DNA of 64,000 nt, from the NCBI GenBank assembly GCA_036365145.1, contig JAEOAD010000240.1:496001-560000 (forward strand), written 5' to 3'. The notes under the pieces were generated by a model. The model had not been told where the DNA came from and did no database searches. It saw only the letters and a list, made by a program, of their open reading frames with translations. A program made the position numbers and the translations under genes. The stretch's first letter is position 1. Every line of letters starts with the position of its first letter. Of the stretch, positions 13,572-25,676 are shown piece by piece. Source of the stretch: Orientallactaga sibirica (Eukaryota; Chordata; Mammalia; Rodentia; Dipodidae).

Positions 13572-13728
13572 GTTTTTTTTTTTTTTTTCTTATGTGGTAG
13601 GGTTTTGTTCTAGCTCAGGCTGACTTGGAATTCACTATGTAGTCTCAGGCTAGCCTCAAACTCACAGCAATCCTCCTACCTCAGCCTCCTGGGTGCTGGG
13701 ATTAAAGGAATGCACCACCATGCCTGCC
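13572..13728 (-). mobile_element. B1 SINE
   Basis: Reverse-oriented B1: T-run at the left, 'tagtctcaggctagcctc', 'gtgctgggattaaaggaatg', 'accaccatgcctgcc'. GCATC on both sides (13563 and 13731) is a weak TSD candidate. Confidence 0.93.
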
Positions 13729-13735
13729 TTGCATC

Positions 13736-14384
13736 CACTTTGGAAAGCTTGCCTTGTGGCCTTGTAGAAGGTAGTGGTCTTAGAACACCTCTACTTTATG
13801 CCTGATCTCCAGCTACTGACCCACAGCAGTAGCATATAGTATCCATCGCCAGAAGGGAATTCCAGTTTTAGTCCATGGATATTACCTTGTATATTAGGAG
13901 ATTCAGCACCACAGACAATTACAAGACTGTTTTCATGACTTATTCCAGCAAGCGACAGAGAGAAACACAGTCACTGCTTCAGGATTCTAATGGATGTATC
14001 TTCTTATTGTTCCATTCTGTAAGCTAACCTGTAGTTGTGATAAATGCTGTTTTAGTTAAGTGATTAAGTTTAAAACTCACGAATATTCTTTTGCAGTTGG
14101 CTATCCTGCTCTTATATGCTTTTGTTGGTATGGGTTGAAAGTGTAGCTTTATTGTTTGACTTTTCGTTGTCTGATCAATTCATACACACATCTCCACTGT
14201 CAACAGGTGATACAGCAGTCAACAAATCTTCATGAACATGAAAATAATATCTTGTGAAGTTGAATGTGTTCATATAAAAATGCCAGGAATATTCACTTTT
14301 GGTACTTTAATATAGTATTTGGCTATCATGCCACAACATTGAAATATATTTATTAAAATAGTTTTATAAGAAAAGAGTTTCATG
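13736..14384. other. No recognisable feature
   Basis: Mixed-composition sequence between a B1 and an L1 fragment; no domain, RNA gene or repeat recognised. Confidence 0.45.
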
Positions 14385-15975
14385 GCTTCACCACTTTAAA
14401 TGGACTGAAGGACAAAAAAATCACATGATCATCTCATTAGATACAGAAAAAGCATTTGACAAAATCCAACATCCCTTCATGATAAAAGTCCTACAGAGAC
14501 TGGGAATAGAAGGAACATATCTCAACATAATAAAGGCTATTTATGACAAACCCACAGACAACATAATACTAACTGGAGAAAAACTTGAAGCTTTTCCACT
14601 AAAATCAGGCACAAGACAAGGGTGTCCACTGTCCCCACTTTTATTTAATATAGTACTGGAAGTCTTAGCCATAGTAATAAGGCAAGAGACACACATAAAA
14701 GGGATACAAATTGGGAATGAAGAGAGCAAGTTATCATTATTTGCAGATGATATGATTCTATACATAAAGGACCCTAAAGACTCTACCAGCAAACTGTTAG
14801 TGCTATAGCCATATATCAGGATACAAAATAAACACACAGAAATCAGTAGCCTTCCTATATGCTAACAACAAACACACAGAGGATGAAATCAGAGAATCAC
14901 TCCCATTCACAATTGCATCAAAAAAAAAAAAGTAATAAACCTAACCAAGGAAGTGAAGGCTCCCTGCAAGGAGAACTTTAAAACACTCAAGAGAGAATTT
15001 GCAGAAGACACTAGGAAATGGAAAGACATCCCTTGTTTGGATTGGAAGAATCAGTATTGTGAAAATGGCAATCCTACCTAAAGCAATCTACACATTTAAT
15101 TCAATCCCCATCAAAATTCCAATGGCATTCTTCACAAAAATAGAAAAAAACAATCCAAAAATTCATTTGGAAGCACAAAAAGCCTCAGATATCTAAAACA
15201 ATTTTGAGCAACAAAAATAAGGCTGGTGGTATCACCATACCTGATTTTCACCTGTATTACAGAGCCATAGTAACAAAAACAGCATGGTACTGGCACAAAA
15301 ACAGACATGTAGATCAATGGAACAGAATAGAGGACCCAGATGTAAGTCCGGTTAGCTATAGCCACCTGATCTTTGACAAAAATGCCAATAATACTCATTG
15401 GAGAAAAGATAGCCTCTTCAACAAATGGTGATGGGAAAACTGGATATATATCTGTAGAAGGATGAAAATAGATTCTTATCTCTCTCCATGCATGAGAATC
15501 AAGTCCAAATGGATCAAAGACCTTAAAATCAGACCTGAAACTCTGAAACTGCTAGAGAAAAAAGTAGGGGAAACCCTTCAACATGGTGGTCTTGGCAAAG
15601 ACTTTCTGAATATAACCCCAATTGCTCAGGAAATAAAACCACAGATCAAGCACTGGGACGTCACGAAATTACAAAGCTTTTGTACAACTAAGGACACTGT
15701 GAGCAAAGAGGCAACCTATACAATGGGAGAAAATCTTTGCCAGCTATACATCTGACAGAGGGTTAGTATCTAGGATATACAAAGAACTAAAAAAAATTAA
15801 ATCAAACATCCTAATAAAAATGGGCTATGGAACTAAGTAGAGAGTTCTCAGAAGAAGAAATACAGATGGCATATAAACATCTAAAAAAGTGTTCTATATC
15901 CTTAATGATCAGATAAATTCAGATTTATCTTGAGATTCCATCTCACTCCTATCAGATTGGCTACCATTGTGAAAT
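14385..15975 (+). mobile_element. L1 (type B) ORF2 fragment with an intact RT catalytic box
   Basis: The longest open piece, 14425-14808 (127 aa), covers the core of the L1 reverse transcriptase: [10 protein letters not shown] (first catalytic Asp), then [15 protein letters not shown], then FADD at 14740-14751 with both Asp present. L1 ORF2 nicks target DNA and copies RNA by target-primed reverse transcription. The frame then breaks after codon 127 and is picked up in pieces at 14999-15196, 15204-15431 and 15462-15755 (QEIKPQIKHWDVTKLQSF, the C-terminal region). The copy is truncated at both ends: it begins inside RT and stops near 15975, before the 3' UTR and tail. Confidence 0.88.
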
Positions 15976-16429
15976 ATATAAGCTCTATTGAAGGGCAAAT
16001 AATTTTTTCACTTTTTACCAGTCAGGTGTAATTTATAATATTTTATGTTTCTAACCCTAAACATTAAGGATATATCCCAATTAGCTGGTCAATTTGCCCA
16101 AAATAACTCATTAACCATAAACCATCTAGTCAGATAATAAGTCACACAATTACTATGCAATGACACAGTATTAATATAATATTTTTGAATTTGAAAAATA
16201 TTTGACTTAATAAACTGGCTTATATGAATATGTGTTCATCATGACATTGCAAGCCCAAATAAAGATCTCCTCATTTACAGTTAGCAGTCAGTGTATCCTG
16301 CTTGTCGGCAGGTCCTGCACTATTCTCATTAACAGGGAGAGAGTGATGGATGGCAACAGCTGCCAGGCTCAGTCAGTCCCAGATTCCACCTTCTGCCTAA
16401 CAAGATAATTTTATTGTGAACTTTACTGT
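15976..16429. other. No recognisable feature
   Basis: AT-rich, then mixed sequence; no motif recognised. Confidence 0.4.
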
Positions 16430-16690
16430 ATGAACATATTGTATGTTGGTCATATTCCTATTGGGTTATACTCTTATGTTCCCTACCCCCACCCTCATTC
16501 CACTGAAGGACCTCCTCAGTGGAGTTATTGGTATTCACTGTGGGGTCATCAATCCATCAGACATTATATAAAGAGCCAGATCCAGAGCTGGCATCTTACT
16601 TACACTTACACATGGACTGAATCTAGCAGTGTCTGGTTCACATAAGAAACAGGATCTAACCCCATTCCCCCCTACACCCAACCACAATCC
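16430..16690 (-). mobile_element. Probable antisense L1 3' UTR fragment
   Basis: Its reverse complement contains 'gaccccacagtgaatacc', then '...ccactgaggaggtcc' and a G-rich run, resembling the distal type-A 3' UTR at 59035-59100. Homology is loose. Confidence 0.4.
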
Positions 16691-18354
16691 TAGAACTCAA
16701 ACTAAGTTCCAGCACTGCTGGCACAGCACAGATTTGTGTGCAAAGTGGTTATTAGTAGGTTAGCCTTCATTCCTGATGGAAATTCTTTTGCTTGCTGGAA
16801 AACATTAAGCAAAATGGAAAAGGTTTGACCAGGCATCACAGAGGCAGCTGAACACTGACTCATGTTTTTTAGACTAGCACTTACAACAGTTTCCAGGCAT
16901 ACATTCAGAATATTGCATTCATTAAATCTGTGAAATAGAGTGTACTTGATAGCAAGTAAGTGTTGAAGGAGGCACAATCCCACTGGTGCTAAGACCTCTC
17001 AGACACTAAAATAAAAAGATAAGTGAATTTTATAAAGCTGCCTTTCTGACTTTGCGAGGTCATACTTAGCCTCAAGTTTTGAACTGATGTCAATACCAAT
17101 ATGTACATGGGACTGAGATTAGTATCTCTGAGAGCCACTATATTGATCCTGAGGATCTCCTGCTGAGCAGCTGACTGGCCATTAATGAGTATCAATAATC
17201 TCTGGGGACTAAGCAATGGTGTTGAACTGACAGCAGCATCTGCTACACATCCATCATCTCTTCTGGCCAATTGAAACAGGCCATGACCAATGTGGCCTGG
17301 AAGGGCCCTCTCTCTCTCCAGTAGCTATGCATGGTTGTGCCAGATTAAGAAGTCATTAATGCTTAGGGCTGGAAAAGAAACCAAGGATGTCTAAAGGGAA
17401 TAGAAGAATGAGAGAACAGGATATAGTCAGCCAGTTGGTCACCGAGGCATATTGCATCCTCTGGGCACTCTTTCCAGATGCCTTGCATTTTTTTTTAAAT
17501 ATGCAGCCACATTCCCTTTCCTTCACTAGGGGAATTCAAGATTTCAGCATCCTTGTAAAATACTCTTTTGGAGAGTAATAGGGTGCCTTAACAACATAAA
17601 GTAGTGAAGCAGCTCAGGAAGAGACTTAAAATTCCTTTACTGTCTCGAGATTAATTTTGGAAGACCAGAGGTGGAAATATGAGTCAATGAAATGCCATAG
17701 AAGCCATAAAATGTCACTTAGGGAAAATAATCAGACAATCATTCCATGCTTTTTTCCAACCCTGTCAACATGACCCAAATTCTTTCTATATTCACATTGT
17801 ACAGCTATCTTTCAGGGTTGCTCCTCACCACTTCTCATGACGTCTTTCAAAACCCATGTGATTATTGAAATTTATAACAATGCTAACAAGATTTTCCTTT
17901 GGAACCATGTATATCATTTTACAAAGATTTTCTGCATTCACAACTGCATCTGTAGCACTATGAAATAAGAATAAAATGGGCTATCATCTCCATTTCAGAG
18001 ATTAAAAACACAAAGTGTGATCACTCCTGGGTAGCAGAGCAAAGAAACCCAAGTGGCACTTAATCTCAGATGTCATGTTTCCAGACCTATGGGTCACATT
18101 ACACTAGCCCTATGCACAACTCAAGTAACACCAGTAGGATGTGTTCCAGAAGTGACAAGGTGAAACACACAGCACTGAGGAAGTTTGTCTGCAGTGTTTC
18201 TATCATGGCATCATTTCCATGAAGGAAGCCATATCTAAGCCACTAGTGTGTGCTTGTGTATAATCAAATCGTCCTTTTACTTACCACATCAATAACTACT
18301 GACCTGAACTTTCTGAGTAATAACTGTCCCTCCATGAAGAATATCTTTCTTATT
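16691..18354. other. No recognisable gene or repeat
   Basis: The longest stretch of apparently non-repetitive sequence in the window. Only short ORFs on both strands (for example 16702-16983 and 16989-17270, minus, without recognisable domains). It may be ancestral unique DNA. Confidence 0.45.
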
Positions 18355-18504
18355 TGATTCTCCAGGTCCCACATAAGCCAGATACACATGGTGGCTCAAG
18401 CTTCTAGAGTTTGTTTGCAGTGGCTAGAGGCCCTGACATGCCATTCTCTCTCTTTCTTTCTTTCTCTCTCTCTAACAAATAAATAAAAATAAATATTTTT
18501 TTAA
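18355..18504 (+). mobile_element. DIP SINE, head missing
   Basis: Starts inside DIP at 'ttctccaggtcccacataagc' (given in two overlapping parts in the family), then 'gtttgcagtggctagaggcc', a CT tract and an AATAAA tail. The tRNA-like head is absent. Confidence 0.88.
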
Positions 18505-19601
18505 GATTTGTAAATCCCAGTAGTAGAAATTGTGATACCCACATTGAGCTGTTGATCAGAGAGACCTACAAGACAAGCTTCTGTCAAAGCATTTGATTAC
18601 CTGTCTGAGATAAAAGGTAAGACCTTATTGCAGAAGACACCATATGCTGCCAACACAGACCACCAAGAAACTCAGCTGGAATCTGGAAGAAAGCCAGTCC
18701 CCAGACTGTTACACCATCTAATGCTGGAAACTGCTACATGAGCTACTAGGGGAGAGCGGCCAACAAAAATGTGAGCAAGCAGGAGTCTAAGCTACTCAAA
18801 AGCAACTAGCCTGACAAGAAGTACACACCAGTGCAATGGTGGCACACAGCTTTGGTGGGTACTCAATAGCTTTCTGATTGGCTAAGAGATATGTTCAGTG
18901 GAAAACTATACACATATATATATATAGTTTTAGTTTCTATATACAAAGGGCAAATATACAGAGAAAGAAATGAGCAAGACTGTTCTACTTTCAATAGCCA
19001 CCAAACAAATCAAATACCTGAATAACACTTACCAAAGATGTGAAGGATCTATATAGTGAAAACATAAAAACACTCAGGAAAGAAATTGATGAGGACTTGA
19101 GAAGATGGAAAGACCTCCCATGCTCCTGGATAGGTAGAATTAATATTGTAAAAATGGAAATACTACCAAAAGGAATATACAGATTCAATGCAATGCAAAC
19201 AAAAATTCCAGCATAATTCTTCACAGAGAAAAACAAATCTCAGCTGGAGAGATGGCTGGAACTGGGAATCAGGCCTGAATCCTATGGAGATAAAGATTAT
19301 GCTATCCAATGATAAGCTCTCAATAGTCTTTGGCTAAAAGAGGGGCTACATCCATCAACTTCTCCCTAAATTAATAAGGCTTATCCCATTTAACATATAC
19401 TGACTTTACTCTCCATTGGGGAACTGTTTTTCTTTTTCATAGGGTAGCAAGACCCAAGGAGATAAACCAACCCCTCACACTTCAGCCAAGGCCAAGCTGA
19501 AACTACACAGGAATTGGGGAGATGAGCAAGAGTGTGGCTTCCATGCATTCAGTGTCAGGATGAAGCAGACAGATGCTGAGGATACTCAACACATACCATT
19601 G
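18505..19601 (+). mobile_element. L1 (type A) 3' UTR, interrupted by an inverted-duplicate insert
   Basis: 18505-18905 follows the type-A 3' UTR ('cccacattgagctgttgatc', compare 58120; 'ttctgattggctaagagat', compare 12490). Foreign sequence occupies about 18906-19257, and the 3' UTR resumes at about 19258 ('gagataaagattatgc', 'ggcttatcccatttaac', 'caacccctcacacttcagcc') to about 19601. No coding sequence. Confidence 0.8.
18934..19257 (+). repeat. Left arm of a large inverted repeat (L1 ORF2 plus DIP head)
   Basis: Reverse complement of 19708-20034 over about 325 bp, with roughly nine differences in the 250 bp I compared by eye. It includes the exact join between the L1 text and the DIP head ('cagctggagagatggct') present in the right arm, so it is a copy of that composite. 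It is inserted in the middle of an L1 3' UTR. Confidence 0.9.
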
Positions 19602-19725
19602 CAAATGAACTCCAGATGCATGTGCCATAATGTGCATCTGACTTACATGATTTCTGGGGAATCAAACCTGGGCCCTTAGACGTTGCAGGCAAACACCTTA
19701 ACCTCTAAGCCATCTCTCCAGCTGA
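19602..19725 (-). mobile_element. DIP SINE fragment
   Basis: Reverse DIP lacking its tail: '...ccagatgcatgtgcc', then '...aatcaaacctgggccctta' and the head 'taagccatctctccagctg'. It abuts antisense L1 directly. Confidence 0.9.
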
Positions 19726-20034
19726 GATTTTTTTTTTCTCTGTGAAGAATTATGCTGGAATTTTTGTTTGCATTGCACTGAATCTGTATATTACTTTTGG
19801 TAGTATTGCCATTTTCACAATTTTAATTCTACCTATCCAGGAGCATGGGAGGTCTTTCCATCTTCTCAAGTCCTCATCAATTTCTTTCCTGAGTGTTTTT
19901 ATGTTTTCACTATATAGATCTTTCACATCTTTGGTAAGTGTTATTCTAAGGTATTTGATTTGTTTGGTGGCTATTGAAAGTAGAACAGTCTTGCTCATTT
20001 CTTTCTCTGTATATTTTCCCTTTGTATATAGAAA
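19708..20034 (-). repeat. Right arm of the large inverted repeat
   Basis: Partner of 18934-19257 across a 450-bp spacer. It contains the DIP head and the antisense L1 ORF2 segment. Its continuation to 20713 is ordinary L1, so this arm is the likely template. Confidence 0.9.
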
Positions 20035-20713
20035 GGCTACTGATTTTTCTGTGTTCCTTTTGTATCCTGCCACTTTAATGAAGGACTTAATCACCTTTAG
20101 AACTTTTGAAATGGAGAACTTCAAGACTTATGTATAAGATCATGCCATCTGAAAATAGGGCTAACTTGACTTCTTCCTTTCCAATTTGTATCCCTTGTAT
20201 TTCTTTTTCCTATCTTATTGCTTGGACTAGGACTTCTAGTGCTGTGTTGAAGAGCAGTGTGAGAGTGGGCACCTGGTACTGTTCCTGATCTCAATGGGAA
20301 CTCAGTGAGTATACTCATATATACCCATTAAGTATTATATGGGTTGTAAGTGCTGTACACAGAGCTTTTATTGTGTTGAGATATTAACTGTCCATATCTA
20401 TTCTCTCCAGCATTTTGATCATGAAGCGATGTTGTTTGTTGTCAAAGGCCTTTTCTGCATCTATTGAAATGATCATGTGGGTCTTGTGATTAAGTTTATT
20501 TATGTTGTGTATTATATTGATCAATTTTCATATGTTGAACAATCCCTGCATCCCTGGGATGAATCCTGCTTGATCAAGGTAGATAATGCTTTTCATGTGT
20601 TGTTGAGTTTGGTTTATGAGGATTTTGTTCAGGATCTTTGCATCTAAGTTTATCAGGGATATAGGCCCATAGTTTTCTTTTCTAATTGTATCTCTGTCTG
20701 GTTTTGGTATTAG
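19726..20713 (-). mobile_element. L1 ORF2 fragment, RT region
   Basis: Read on the minus strand it gives 20528-20788 ([18 protein letters not shown]..., [15 protein letters not shown]) and 19750-20124 ([17 protein letters not shown] then [17 protein letters not shown]), which are RT and post-RT parts of L1 ORF2. The frames are broken. DIP fragments bound it on both sides, and the ORF2 N-terminus and the 3' UTR are absent. Confidence 0.87.
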
Positions 20714-20826
20714 GGATGCACATGCACCACCATGTGCATCTGACTTACATGGGTACAGGAATATTGAACCTGAGTCTTTAGGTTTCACAGGTAAGCACCT
20801 TAACCACTAAGCCATCTTTCCAGCCC
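20714..20826 (-). mobile_element. DIP SINE fragment
   Basis: Reverse DIP without tail: 'ccatgtgcatctgactta', 'ttcacaggtaagcacctt', 'aagccatctttccagcccc'. Confidence 0.88.
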
Positions 20827-20864
20827 CAACAATGTTTCTTTTGACTTCAAAAATTCATGTTGGG

Positions 20865-21262
20865 TGTGGTAGTTTGAATATATGGCCCCCAATATATTTA
20901 GTGTTTTATTAGTTTATCGTTTGCATCTGCTATCACCTTGCTAGAGGCAATGTCATTGACTGGGGGCCAGTCTTAAGGTGTGGTGATGGTTTGAGATTCT
21001 ATTGTAAAGATATGCAAAGTGTACCTAGCAGGAGTTCCTGAAGTGTGCTGTGTGACTTTTTGGGCTGTAATTTTGCCCTGTGTAAAGTGTGCCTGGTTGG
21101 CTTTTCTCTCTCTCTGCTTGGCCCTGTGAGAGCAGGCAGCTTCTTCTGCCATTATGGAACTTCCCCTGGATCTGTAAGCTTCAATAAATAATATGCCTTC
21201 CTCCATAATTGTGCCTGGTCTGGAAGTTCATCTCAGAGAACCTGAAGCTGTCTGCTACAACA
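20865..21262 (+). mobile_element. MaLR solo LTR with 5-bp TSD
   Basis: 398 bp beginning TGTGGTAGTTTGAATATATG and ending CTGCTACAACA, flanked by TTGGG at 20860-20864 and 21263-21267. It carries the U3-R landmarks of the LTRs of the provirus at 37609-39620 read in the opposite orientation: 'gatatgcaaagtg', 'ctgtgagagcaggcagctt', 'gtaagcttcaataaataata' (poly(A) signal near 21182). With one LTR and an intact TSD, it arose by LTR-LTR recombination. Confidence 0.93.
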
Positions 21263-21670
21263 TTGGGTGAACAAATCAAGCTTTACATGTATTCTAGGGT
21301 TTTGGCTACTTAGAAGTAGGATCACTGTAGGTTGAGTTAGTATAAGGATTAGTGTTTACTTTGAAAAAGATGGAGGTGACACAAGTATGTAGAAGAAGGA
21401 AGTTAGGGTACCATTATTTTCCACAGATTTCAGAGGTTGTTGAGGGTATGGCACGTTACAATTATGGAGAATAAAGAGGATAGGATAAAATGGAGATAAT
21501 GTGGAAAAGAGGTTGGAAATAGAGGGAAAATAAACTATGCTTTGGAAGATCAGGAGAAAGATTCTAATAGTGAGCTAGTTGGAGAAAGATGCTGCACAAA
21601 CTTAATCCAACTGAGCAATATATAAATGCAAAAAAATTAACATGGAGTATGCATGAATTGGGATTAAAGC
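21263..21670. other. No recognisable feature
   Basis: A/G-rich intergenic sequence with no motif recognised. Confidence 0.4.
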
Positions 21671-21790
21671 AAGCCATGGGCATGGCAATTTATCCCCTTA
21701 ATCCCATCAGTTGAGAAGGTGAGATTCTTGGTTTCGAGTAGGATCCAGGTCAATCTTGGCCAGAGTAAGTCCTTACCCACAAGATAGAAA
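21671..21790 (+). mobile_element. Old, degenerate B1 SINE
   Basis: 'gccatgggcatggcaattta', 'ttaatcccatcagttgagaa' and 'ccaggtcaatcttggcc' follow the B1 order but with many substitutions. Confidence 0.65.
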
Positions 21791-21999
21791 GAATGAAGAA
21801 AAACATGGTACTATAAACTAAGAAATACCAAAAGTGACAAAAGTTAACCCCAACAAAAAATGTATTTAAGAATGGCAAAATAGACAAAAGTACATCAATA
21901 AGATCAATAAGATTTTTGTTCAGTAGGCTAGGTCTGGAATACTTTTGCTTGCTGGTAATTAAATAAATTAAGTAAATTAAGTAAATTAAATAAGTAAAT

Positions 22000-22725
22000 A
22001 AATTAGCTGGTAATTTAGCAATCAACACTGATATGGAAGATGCAATTAGGACTTCCAGTGGAGGTCTGTATATCTGGCTTTGGTGTATATATTGCTTCAT
22101 TGTAAAGTAGCCCTGTTACCTGTCTTACTTGCATTGAGTATAAAGATGGTTTCTGCTATGGTGCACTGTGGGCTCACTCAGCTGGTTGGGTGGATCTACT
22201 CTTCTAATCAACTGTTCTCAATGCTGTGGTGGTGGGGGGGGTGGCTCATAGATTTCTTGGTGACCTGACATCTCCAGTGGTTTCTGGTGCTGTTAATTGG
22301 GAAGGGGAGGCTATGGAGAGTTATCTTAAATTGTTCTGGAGTTCACCTTGTTGCCTTCTTCAGGATTTTTGATTTTGCAAGAGTGGTGAGTGGTAGAATC
22401 CTTTCCTATAGTTCTGCCCTTGCTGGCTTAGGCAGGCCTCAGTGAGGTCCCAACAAGCAGAACAAGTAGAAGTTCTTCCCAGCAGCAGCAGCTGGCTGGA
22501 GGCAAAGTCTCACTGATGGAAGCTCCTAGCTTCCTCCTAATTCTCTGCTGGTCTCTCACTTGTGTTACACACATTCACTTTTCAGTAAAAGAGTGTATTA
22601 TGCCTTATCTTGCATAAAATCCCCCAGGATATTTTTTCTTCCCTCCTCCACTCCCCCAGGATATTTTTATGTGGCTCCTCGTCTTCCATCTTAACTGTAC
22701 ATCTCAGTAGCTTTTTTATACCCCA
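22000..22725 (-). mobile_element. Possible L1 5' UTR fragment
   Basis: The minus strand begins near 22710 with 'acagttaagatggaagacg', resembling the AAGATGG start of the L1 5' ends at 50060, 51121 and about 47810, and then is GC-richer like an L1 promoter region. Without alignment this is only a suggestion. Confidence 0.4.
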
Positions 22726-22744
22726 ATAATGACCTTGCTGAGAA

Positions 22745-23460
22745 AGAAAATATTTAAAAAATTGAATTTATTGTAGTTTAAAGAAAACCTAGGAGTAACC
22801 ATAACCTAGGAGGTGAAAGGCCTTTCAGGTAGTGAATAAATAAACTGAAAGTATGAGAAGGTGGAGAGACTCCCAAGCTCATGGATTGGCAGAATTAACA
22901 GTGTGAAATGGGTCTATGGAGATACCTCCCATGCTCATGAACTGGCAGAAGTAACATTGTGAAATTGGGTCTATTGCCAAGAGCTATTTATAGATTCATT
23001 GCAATCTGCATCAAAATCCCAATGACATTCTTCAAAACCTAGAAAAAAAAATCCTAAAACTCATGGAAATACAAAATATCTTAAGGATCTAAAGCAATCT
23101 TAAGCAGAAAGAACAATTCCAAAAGTATCAATCAATATGCTTGATTGCAAATGACCTTCTGAACCATAGTAACAAAAGCAGCTTGGTACTGCCACAAAAA
23201 TTGATAGGTAGACCAATGGAATAGAATAGAATATCGAAACACAAACATACACAACTACAACTACTAGATTTTCAACAAAGGTGCCAAAAATATTTATTGG
23301 AGAAAAGACAGCTTTTTCAGAAAATATTGATGGGAAAACTAGATTATAACATATAGAAGAATAAAACTACATCTGTCTCAACATTAACAAAAATCAATTA
23401 AAACTGGATCAAAGTTCTTAATGTAAGACCTTAAAATTTGACACTGCTATAGAAAAACTA
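22745..23460 (+). mobile_element. L1 ORF2 fragment with a local tandem duplication
   Basis: The post-RT region of ORF2 is recognisable: 'tggattggcagaattaac', 'gcttggtactgccacaaaaa', 'gtagaccaatggaatag', 'ggagaaaagacagctttttc'. Two successive ~56-bp blocks (about 22863-22917 and 22918-22973) repeat the same segment with about 85% identity by eye. Frames are heavily interrupted. Confidence 0.8.
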
Positions 23461-23831
23461 GTCTTCAGCTACTTCTTCCAAATTGCAGAAGGAGGATGAA
23501 GGTTTAGGAAGATAATGAATCCTATGGATTGTGTATCCCAAAGAATTTAAGGCATGTTTTATTTTCTGACTATACTTTTCTTGTTGAGTGTAAGACCAAG
23601 TAGGATATATATATATACTCAGTTGCAACTTATTAGGAGACTTAGGACATGGGAAGTGCTCTATGTCTCTCTCAGCATTTGAGTCATCTTCTGGGAGGAG
23701 TCAGGGCTCTGTTGACCATGTGGTTCCTTTGGAAAAATTGATGATATTCCCCTCTGTCTTGACTCTCCTTTTGCAAACTGTACACTGACTGGAGTCTCAG
23801 TCTCAGTTGCCATGAACTCTTTGATCAAGAG
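23461..23831. other. No recognisable feature
   Basis: Short (TA)n near 23606; otherwise unremarkable. Confidence 0.4.
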
Positions 23832-23839
23832 ATACTTTG

Positions 23840-24054
23840 GGACTGGAGAGATGGCTTAGTGGTTAAGGATCTTGCCCACAAAGCCTAAGGACCAAGGTTG
23901 GATTCCCAGTACCCATGTCAGGCAGATGCACAAGGTGACACATGTGTTTGGAGTTCATTTACAGTGGCTAGAGGCCCTAGCATGCCCATTTTCTATCTGC
24001 CTTTCTCTCTCTCTCTCTCAAATAAATACATAAATATTTTAAAAAGAGAGGACA
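23840..24054 (+). mobile_element. DIP SINE with 8-bp TSD
   Basis: Head 'ggactggagagatggctta', middle 'ggcagatgcacaaggtg', CT tract, AATAAA tail. ATACTTTG at 23832-23839 and 24055-24062. Confidence 0.93.
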
Positions 24055-24062
24055 ATACTTTG

Positions 24063-25658
24063 CTAGAGTTGTAGGACCCTTTAGAAGTGTCCTGCTTGAC
24101 CTCAGAGCAGGGACCAAAATATCAGTTGGCCTTTTTAGCTCCAGTGTCTCCAGTTGGCTTTGGAGACTACATATGGTTAAGCATTAAAAAGGAGTTACAC
24201 CAGAATTGAACAAAAGCATAGATTTGTAAGTTCAGGCAAAACATGATAACAGCCTTGGAGACAATTCATCCCAATGAATTTAAAACACCTGGAAATGATA
24301 TTGTTAAAAGGAGCTAAAACAGAATAAAATCCTGACATCTTTCTTTTAAAGCATTATAAGGAGAAGTGTCTCCAGGTTAATATAAAGTAACCTCAGAGAT
24401 TAACACAGCTTCTGTTTTCATTGCCACAGGCAGGCTGACCTTGACTCCTTATTTCAAATGCTGGGATTAAACATGTAAGCTACTTTACCTGGCAGAATCG
24501 TGTAACTCCCAAAAACTGCTTGGTAAAACGGAGCCTTAAAAACACAAGTAATTGGAACCTTGGAATCATGCTCCCAGCTGGAGGTCAGTATATGTGGTGC
24601 CATGGCAGCTGGAAATGCTGAGATGGCATAGCACTTTAGAGCAAAGAGACATTACACGTGAAGACCTTTCTAAATCATACTTCTCCTAGAGCCTATGGGT
24701 TTCGTTCCTTACTCATGGGACCCTAAATAAGCCTAGTCTTTTTGGGTTTAGTTCCTTACTGATGTGGCCCTAAATAATACCCTATGATCTAGTTGGCCTT
24801 TTCTTAGCATACCTGTGCAGGACCTATGACTATCTCTGTAGGAGCCATTTTTATGGCCACACATTCACAGTTAGCCTCCAAGAGTGACTCAGCCTAAAGC
24901 AATACTGGCAGCTGGAAAAAAAAAAAAGAATAAAAGAAAACTTCTGTAGTAGCTAGAATGCAAGCATAATGGTACTCAAGGTAAATTCTCCATTTTAAAT
25001 CTACTAGACTGGATTAAGAAAGCAATACTGTAATTTACCACATGCAATGTAGAAACCAAAAGGTAAAATGCCTTAATTTTTCTAAAACAGGAAGCAAACC
25101 AGACAACAACAGACAGATGCAGTCATTAGCAAGTATCTCTAACCATTGAGCAATCCTTTCAATTCCTATATGAAATATATCTGAAAAGCGGACCAGAAGG
25201 CATCAGGTAAATGAGTCTTTTAGCCTTATGCCCAACTATGAACTTTCTTCTGCTGCTTGTGTCTGGCCACAGCCATGTGCTGCTTTTGGGTCTCTCCTTG
25301 TCACCCCATTGCTGCTTACTGCCTAGTGCAGGAGGGTAGCTTTGCAGATCTGGGTGCCCCCCCTGGGGTACTCTTACCACACAACATGAACATGTGTGCT
25401 AAAACATTCCACAGGTCACAAACCAAGCATAGCAAACTCAGGAGGAATCAGCATTCTCCCACCTCTCTCCACAGGCTAGCATTGGTCATCAGTATTAAAA
25501 ATTCAGCCAGCATTCCACAGAGCAAACATAAAATCTATCCTGACAAGCTCAGCCAACATTCTGTCCATAGCATTTACATTTTGCTATTGATTTTACAAGC
25601 AGATGGGAAGAGAACACACAAAGTTTTAATACATGCTTCGTATAGAAATTTCCAAAAT
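24063..25658. other. Mostly unrecognised sequence; a degenerate B1 piece near 24425-24500
   Basis: 24425-24500 reads 'caggctgaccttgactcc' then 'atgctgggattaaacatg', an eroded minus-strand B1 half. The rest, including a 153-codon ORF at 25257-25718, has no motif I recognise. That ORF overlaps the telomere-like repeat and L1 at its end, which argues against a gene. Confidence 0.45.
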
Positions 25659-25676
25659 CTAACCCTAACCCTAACC
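25659..25676 (-). repeat. Short interstitial telomere-like repeat, three units
   Basis: CTAACCCTAACCCTAACC, exactly three telomeric hexamers, lies immediately before the 5' truncation point of the L1 that begins at about 25677. Confidence 0.9.

Noticed and set aside
19742..20137. 131-codon plus-strand ORF
   Set aside because: Antisense of L1 ORF2; the coding sense is the minus strand.
23840..24054. tRNA gene in the DIP head
   Set aside because: The head resembles a tRNA promoter region but lacks a cloverleaf and is followed by a SINE body, CT tract and tail.
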